A DNA stretch of 64,000 bases from Morella rubra. Taxonomy: Eukaryota; Streptophyta; Magnoliopsida; Fagales; Myricaceae. The stretch covers positions 16,726,460 through 16,790,459 of the forward strand of contig CM025855.1 in NCBI GenBank assembly GCA_003952965.2. Reading direction: 5' to 3'. The translations under genes and the position numbers were made by a program. Positions within the stretch are counted from its first letter, which is position 1, and every line of letters starts with the position of its first letter. This document shows, piece by piece, positions 57,931-64,000 of this stretch. The notes beneath the pieces were generated by a model. That model was not told where the DNA came from. It did not search any database and worked only from the letters and a program-made list of their open reading frames with translations.

Positions 57931-60900
57931 TGGATATTAGATTCAGGAGCCACTGACCATATAGTGTGTTCCCTTGATTTATTATAGTGTAGCATACCTA
58001 TGCAAAACACCTTTGTCCGATTGCCAAATGGGAAAGTGGCATCAGTAACACACATAGGAACCGTGCATCTAAGTCCTCACATTACCCTCACCAATGTACT
58101 ATATGTGCCTACCTTCTCATTCAATCTAATTTCTGCCAGTAAAATGACTAGAGACCTAAGTTGTTGCCTTATTCTCATAGCTGGACATTGTTTTATACAG
58201 GACTTGGTCAGATGGAAAACGATTGGGATAGCTAAAGAAGTAAAAGGGTTGTACCATCTACTGCAAAATCAATCTGTCAAAGAGTCAAAGGTGGATCATC
58301 ATGAAGCTCATTCAGTTTCAGTCGAACACTCTGTTTTGTGGCATCGTAGACTAGGACACCCCTCAGCCTCTAGATTAAACCTTCTCCATAGCCTAGATTC
58401 CAGTATACCACCTTACTCAAACAAGAACCATTGTGAAGTTTGTCATTTTGCAAAGCAAGTGCGCTTGCCTTTTCCTACAAAAAAACACAATGTAAGAGAT
58501 TGTTTTGATTTAATACATATGGATATTTGGGGTCCCTTTTCTATCTCAACTCTGAATGGCTCTAGATATTTTCTCACAATTGTGGATGATCATAGTCGAA
58601 ATACTTGGGTGTTCTTGATGCAAAACAAAGGGCAAACTAGAACATAATCGAGTCCTTTTTCAATCTTGTTGAAACACAATTTAACAAGAAAATTAAGATG
58701 GTTAGGACTGACCAAGGTGCAGAATTCCAAATGAGAGATTTTTTCTCTGCAAAAGGTACCATTCACCAACAAAGTTGCATCCACACGCCCCAACAAAACT
58801 CAGTGGTGGAAAGAAAGCACTTACACCTTTTAAACGTAGCTCGAGCATTGAGATTTGAAGCTAATTTGCCAATTTTCTTTTAGGGGGATTGCATCCTTGC
58901 AGCAACTTATCTCATCAATCGTATCCCAACTCTAAACTTAGAAAACAAAACACCATACGAGATCCTCTTTTCCAAGGCTCCCAAATATAGTCACCTTCGA
59001 ACTTTTGGATGTCTTTGTTTTGCTACAGACACACACAATCAGAAATCAAAGTTTGATGTTAGAGCTAGGAAGTGCATTTTCATTGGATATCCCTATGGGA
59101 TCAAAGGGTACAAACTTTATGATCTTCAACATAGAATAATTTTCAACTCAAGGGATGTTGTTTTCCATGAGGAAATATTTCCTTTCAAGCAACAAAATTC
59201 CACTCCACCCATACTTCCTACTCCTTCAATACACATGCATGATAATACACCTGTGATCCCAAACCCGATCCTAAATGATCCTTTTTCAGACTTGCCAAGG
59301 GACAAAATGAATCAAAATGAAGTCTAGGATGCAAATATCTTATGAAAATGAACCTGGACCTGAGTTCACAAACACAGAATCTGCTCCTTCTGCTGAAGAA
59401 ACACCACAACCAATATTTGAGCCAAGAAGATCCACTAGAACTCGGAGACAGCCTGATTACCTTCAAGACTATCACTGCAAACTTGTTACTTCTTTGGCTA
59501 ACTCATCAGATTTTCCATTTGAGCAACCTGATAACAAAGGTAACAACTATCCCCTTTCTTCTTACCTTGATTATAAAAGGCTATCACAAGACCATTTCAG
59601 ATTTGTCATGTCCATCACCATGGAAGCTGAACCAGAAACCTTTGAACAAGCTGTCAAAATCCCTCACTGGAGGGAGGCTATGCATGCTGAAATAGAAGCA
59701 CTTGAGAGCAATCAGACTTGGGAACTAATTGAGCTACCCCTGGAAAGAAAGCTGTAGGCTGCAAATGAATTTTTAAGGTAAAATACAATGCTGCGGGCAA
59801 CGTGGAAAGATTTAAAGCAAGGCTAGTAGCAAAGGGATACACACAACGAGAAGGTTTGGACTATTTTGAAACATTCTCTCCAGTGGCTAAAATGTCTACA
59901 GTGAGGTGCTTGTTGGCTTTGGCTGTAGCAAACCACTGGTCCCTCCATCAAATGGATGTCAACAACGCTTTCCTTTATGGAGAGCTTGAGGAAGAGGTGT
60001 ACATGGCTTTGCCACCAGGATTTGCAGCTAAGGGGGAGTCACGTGTATGCAAATTGAAGAAGTCTTTGTATGGACTCAAGCAGGCTTCCAGACAATGGAA
60101 TCACAAGCTCACAGCGATCCTCACAAAGCATGGATTTGCCCAATCCAAAGCTGATTACTCATTGTTTACTAAGCACACAAAGAATGCAATTACAATCATC
60201 TTGGTATATGTGGATGATCTTGTCATTGCTGGAAATAATGCTGCTGAAATTGATAAACTGAAGCAATATTTGAAAGGCCAGTTCAAGTTGAAAGATTTGG
60301 GAAAGTTAAAATATTTCCTAGGTATAGAAGTGGCTCGCTCATCTGAAGGGATATCCATATGTCAAAGGAAATATGCCCTTGAGATTTTAAGGGATTGCGG
60401 GTTATTAGGAGCCAAACCAGTGAACTTTCCAATGGAGCAAAATGTGAAGTTGAATTCTGAAGAAGGAGAAGAACTTCAAGATCCTACTCCATATCGACGA
60501 TTAATTGGAAGACTTCTCTATTTGACTGTTACAAGACCTGATTTATCCTATGCTGTTCAAGTGCTAAGTCAGTTCCTTAGCAAGCCAAGGGACCTACATT
60601 TAAGGGCAGCACTTAGAGTGGTCAGATACCTCAAAGGTTCTCCTGCACAAGGGCTGTTATTTTCAGCCTCCAATGCAATACAATTAACTGCATTCTGTGA
60701 TGCAGATTGGGCCACTTGCAGTGAAACGAGAAGATCAATTACAGGTTTTTGTGTCTTTGTTGGCAATGCATTAATCTCTTGGAAATCCAAGAAACAAAAC
60801 ACGGTTTCTCGATCCTCAGCAGAAGCTGAATATCGAGCAATGGCAGCCACAACTTGTGAGCTGATCTGGTTCAAGAGTTTATTGAAAGATCTTGGAGTTT

Positions 60901-61150
60901 TAATAGATAAACCAGCACAACTATTTTGTGATAATCAGGCGGCAGTCCATATTGCGTCGAATCTGGTGTACCATGAAAGAACAAAACATATAGAGATAGA
61001 TTGTCACTTGATTAGAGAAAAGATGCAAGAGGTTTACTTAAACCATTTCACATTTCATCTACACTTCAAGTTGCAGACATCTTCACGAAATCTCTGGGCA
61101 CCAAACAGTTCCATACACTCTTGTCCAAGATGGGAGTTCATTCTATCCAC
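57931..61150 (+). pseudogene. Copia pol (protease, integrase, RT, RNase H), interrupted
   Basis: The protease active site WILDSGATDH is at 57931-57960, with a stop at 57985. GAG-pre-integrase HHCC zinc region: HRRLGHPS...CEVCHFAK (58339-58455). Integrase acidic residues are in HMDIWGP (about 58518), RTDQGAEF (58702) and VVERKH (about 58806), with a TGG-to-TAG-type stop at 58881-58883. A frameshift lies near 58640. After a stop at 59755 the main RT frame is open (59802-61196): [29 protein letters not shown], catalytic YVDD (60207-60218), then RNase H ([38 protein letters not shown]) and a final frameshift near 61030. RT and RNase H keep their catalytic motifs; integrase and protease are cut. 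Confidence 0.88.
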
Positions 61151-61156
61151 TCCCAT

Positions 61157-61168
61157 CTTGAGGGGGAG
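61157..61168 (+). other. Polypurine tract of Copia element
   Basis: CTTGAGGGGGAG directly before the 3' LTR; primes plus-strand synthesis. Confidence 0.85.
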
Positions 61169-61587
61169 TATCGAAGAAGTTAAAAAAAACAGCTGACCTG
61201 GAGCTAGTCAGCTGACCTGGAGCTGATTTGGAAAAGATGTAAGACTTGGTCTCCTTAAAGAGAAAAGGGCAAGGCAAATTCTGTTGTGAGACAGAGTAGT
61301 GCTCGTACCCTATTTTGGCTCCATTCTACCACTCCCCTGCTGTAAATGTCAGGAGCTTCTACCTCTCCACGACCATGTTTTCGTTGTTCTGTTTTTCTCC
61401 TTTTATGTAGATACATATAGGGTCCCTTGTAAAGATAACAGCGAGGTTTTTGAGGAATACAAAAAGACACAGAGCGATTTGCTCGTCTCCAGCCTCTCTG
61501 CCTCTCTACCTCTCCTTCTTCCTCTTGTCCCAAAATCTCCAACAAACAAAACTTGATTCATAAAAGGATGATATTCGACTTTTGACA
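61169..61587 (+). repeat. 3' LTR of Copia element
   Basis: 419 bp, with an internal tandem duplication of CAGCTGACCTGGAGCTAGT near 61190-61227 absent from the 5' LTR. Confidence 0.9.
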
Positions 61588-64000
61588 GCGGGTGCAACCC
61601 AACCCTCACGCGTCATGATCATCTGAATGTGGCCATAACTTTCAAATAAGATGATAATTTTCGTAAAAATCATTTGACTTTTAGTCCATAAAGCATGTGT
61701 TAAACAATTCGGAACACCTATTTAACGATTATAATTTTGTTGTTGGGTAGAAGATTAGGCCGATTTAGGATTGGAAGACTTGGAAAAAGATGATTTAATT
61801 AGCGTGGTAGACGGGGAAAGAGCCGTGTTCATAATTAATCTGAATGGGCATAGCCCAATTAAGTTGTAGAATTTCATTGCCATGAATTTCAATCTGTGGC
61901 TATAAGCAGACAATTTGGATTGCTGAACTAGTGTGAACAGGTTGGGGGTTAGAAAGTGGAAACGGTTTAAACAGTGTGGAGCTTTTTTTCATTAATGGAA
62001 GAGAGATATTGTGTAGCAATTACCTGCTCAGACCTTCTGGGAAACCCATGCATATGCCATTCAGGCTGTGTTCAGAAATATGAAAAGAAACAGAAAACAT
62101 ATGTCAGACGCTAATGTCCCTTGCTCTAAGATCACTAGATCATCAGCTTTGGCGTCGTATCCCTGGTCTTAGGATCGCCAATAATGCTCATATGATCCAT
62201 TCCCAGCGACCATTCATTCACCCGAAGGCATCATATTTTCTCTTTTCTTTCTTTTCTCTTTCTCCGATTGTCTTTTATTTTTCTCTTGCGGCCAAGAAAT
62301 TTGTAAAAGCTGTCCGTTCGACTCTTTGGTGGACGGCTGACTAGACCCTTTGAGGTTTGGTCGACCACTATGATTATAATATCCCAAAATCTGCCGAAAT
62401 TGCCTAAATTTTGCACAAAACCCCACCCACAAGTTATATAACAACGACAGGTTGTATAGCACCAAATTCATTTTTTAGCACCCATAATTTTCTTGTTCTT
62501 ACCCGGATTCCCCCTTGATACTCTCTATCTTCGGTTATCTAATAAATTAGCTTTGTCCAAAAATAACCAACTCTAAATTATGGGGTTCATCATGTCACTT
62601 TGGAGTTAGGACTATCAATTAATTTATGAGGTTGAACTCTTAAACTATCAAAATTCATCAATTTGTGCTCTCAAATAAGATCCAACTATATATATATATA
62701 TATCATTCGCTCCATTATAGATGTATCATATTATACTGTATTTCCATCCTTTTGAAGGGAAAATATTATATATCAACAGTCTTGGCCGACCACTTACGTT
62801 TATAGTATCCCAAAATCTGCAGAAATTGCCTTAAGGAAGCTTCCTTATGATCACAATCAAATTTTGAACTTGTCATCGCGCTAAATTACAAGATTTTGAG
62901 CAGTGAATCGGTCATATTTGAAATATGATACATGGGTGGAAACTTTTTTACAGTCTTATACATGCAGGCTTACTATATACAGTCAATTTTGAGCACTAGG
63001 ACGTGAACTTCAAGCTAGCTTCAACTCTCTACAACTCGTTCTTCACAAAAAACTTCATTTCAACAACTTTCAGCCAGGACACTGTAGAAACTTGTGTTCA
63101 GTGATGAACACAAGATTGATTAAGGAACTCTATACAAGCGAGAAAGAAGTTTGTGTAATACTTCTATATTGTATTAGAATTTAGTAGAAACTTTGTACAA
63201 AAGAATAGAAGGGCTATTGCTTATATATCAACTACAAAGCATATCTGTCGCTCTTAATAAAATAACTAACTGCACTAGTACAGCTAACAAAGCTAACAGA
63301 AAAAACGCTCGGAGAGGTAACCAAATAGAAGCTGGTTAGATCCATGACAGACACGTTTCTTACAAGACTCAATAATATTACAATTATTGAATAACTCATT
63401 GACACCGAATTTACTACAAACACTTAAACACTATGAACTTACATCAACTTTGGTGGCTGTACATGTATAAAGCTTAAACACTACGAACTTACATCAACTT
63501 TGGCGGTCGTACATATATAAAGCTTCCATTATACTGGAACTCATTTAGTATAACAAACCTGCCAAGAATTCTCACTTTGCTGAAGGAGTTAAAGAAGAGC
63601 CAAATTATTAAAAAAAACGAAGCGCCAATTCTAGATAGAGGCTCCTCGTCTCTATAGAATCTCTCCTTCCCCCATCCTCTTGTATGCTCCTCCCACCCCC
63701 ATTTCCAGTCAGGGGAGGGGCTCTGGCTCCTCCCCTCCCTCCTTCTGCTCTTGGCCACGTCTTTGGTGGCCAGGATGGATGGACGCGGTGGCGGAACCAG
63801 GATTAATATCCAAGAGTGTCGAACTTTAAACGCCAAATGACCAAAAAAAAAAATCCTTCATAATGCAAAAAGTGTCTTAGAATTACAATAACGAAAATTA
63901 AAGACGAAGAACATTAAAAATATTGAAATACATGTATCGTACTATGTACTGCTACTGAGAGGTGACAATTGGATCTTACGCATCTGCATTTTCTGAAAAT
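61588..64000. other. Gene-less right flank
   Basis: No recognised gene. It contains a TA tract (about 62687-62703) and a direct repeat of CCCAAAATCTGC(C/A)GAAATTGCC (62385 and 62808), each preceded by a CGACCACT motif. A short open frame at 63489-63836 (minus) has no recognised domain. Confidence 0.45.
63423..63522. repeat. 50-bp tandem duplication
   Basis: Two 50-bp units starting CTTAAACACTA(T/C)GAACTT at 63423 and 63473, differing at a few bases (TGGTGGCTGTACATG vs TGGCGGTCGTACATA). Confidence 0.8.

Larger units (their letters stand above)
56170..61587 (+). mobile_element. Full-length Copia retrotransposon, coding-defective
   Basis: Layout: 5' LTR 56170-56569, PBS TGGTATCAGAGC directly adjoining (56570-56581), gag, protease, integrase, RT, RNase H, PPT CTTGAGGGGGAG (61157-61168), 3' LTR 61169-61587. 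The LTRs start TATCGAAG (probably once TG) and end TTGACA. By eye they differ at about ten positions plus a 19-bp tandem duplication in the 3' LTR, so insertion is fairly recent. Protease-integrase-RT order identifies Copia. The flanks AACAC and GCGGG do not match, so no target duplication is visible. Confidence 0.92.

Overview
The window is nuclear DNA from a flowering plant, almost certainly a eudicot; the species cannot be fixed from sequence alone. The evidence is an intronless class I TCP transcription factor, an intronless PPR-DYW editing-type gene, AT-rich intergenic DNA, and layered plant transposons (Copia and probable Ty3 LTR elements, CACTA/En-Spm, hAT, a Mutator-like inverted-repeat element, fold-back MITEs). 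I found no rRNA or tRNA gene, CRISPR array, organelle gene or bacterial-style operon. Only two genes look intact: the PPR-DYW gene (14055-17018, +) and the TCP gene (52204-53010, +).

Left part (1-27.9 kb): a SIRE-like Copia element enters from the left edge on the minus strand (frameshifted gag, primer-binding site, 1.3-kb LTR 1189-2493). A MYB/SANT-like gene fragment follows (6343-7545, -), then a probable solo LTR (8133-10236) and the first of three copies of an LTR-like repeat (10841-12130). A 20-codon candidate first exon (12576-12635) lies upstream of the PPR gene. Downstream of the PPR gene are an old tandem duplication, a minus-strand En/Spm transposase fragment with 220-bp direct repeats, a truncated second copy of the SIRE-like LTR, a CACTA terminus, a 1.1-kb long-inverted-repeat element, and a cluster of fold-back elements nested in one another.

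Centre (27.9-49.6 kb): a 5.9-kb CACTA element (27876-33779) bounded by a CAT/CAT duplication carries a spliced, broken piece of a DDX6/Dhh1-type DEAD-box RNA helicase, an old Copia relic and a nested hAT element with its own 8-bp duplication. A second, larger CACTA element starts at 36453. Its first 4 kb is packed with CGATCGAT-type motifs, partly as a tandem array, followed by recognisable but decayed TPase and En/Spm-associated ORFs up to about 46.6 kb. Its right terminus was not found. Two tandem copies of the LTR-like repeat follow.

Right part (49.6-64 kb): an unassigned open frame near 50.2-50.6 kb, the TCP gene with a CT-rich leader and an upstream 15-base G run, a 629-bp hAT MITE with a perfect 8-bp duplication, and a full-length but coding-defective Copia element (56170-61587) with two very similar LTRs. 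The last 2.4 kb has no recognisable gene. The two host genes are independent: one probably acts in organelle RNA processing, the other in nuclear transcription control. The rest is mobile-element DNA at different stages of decay.
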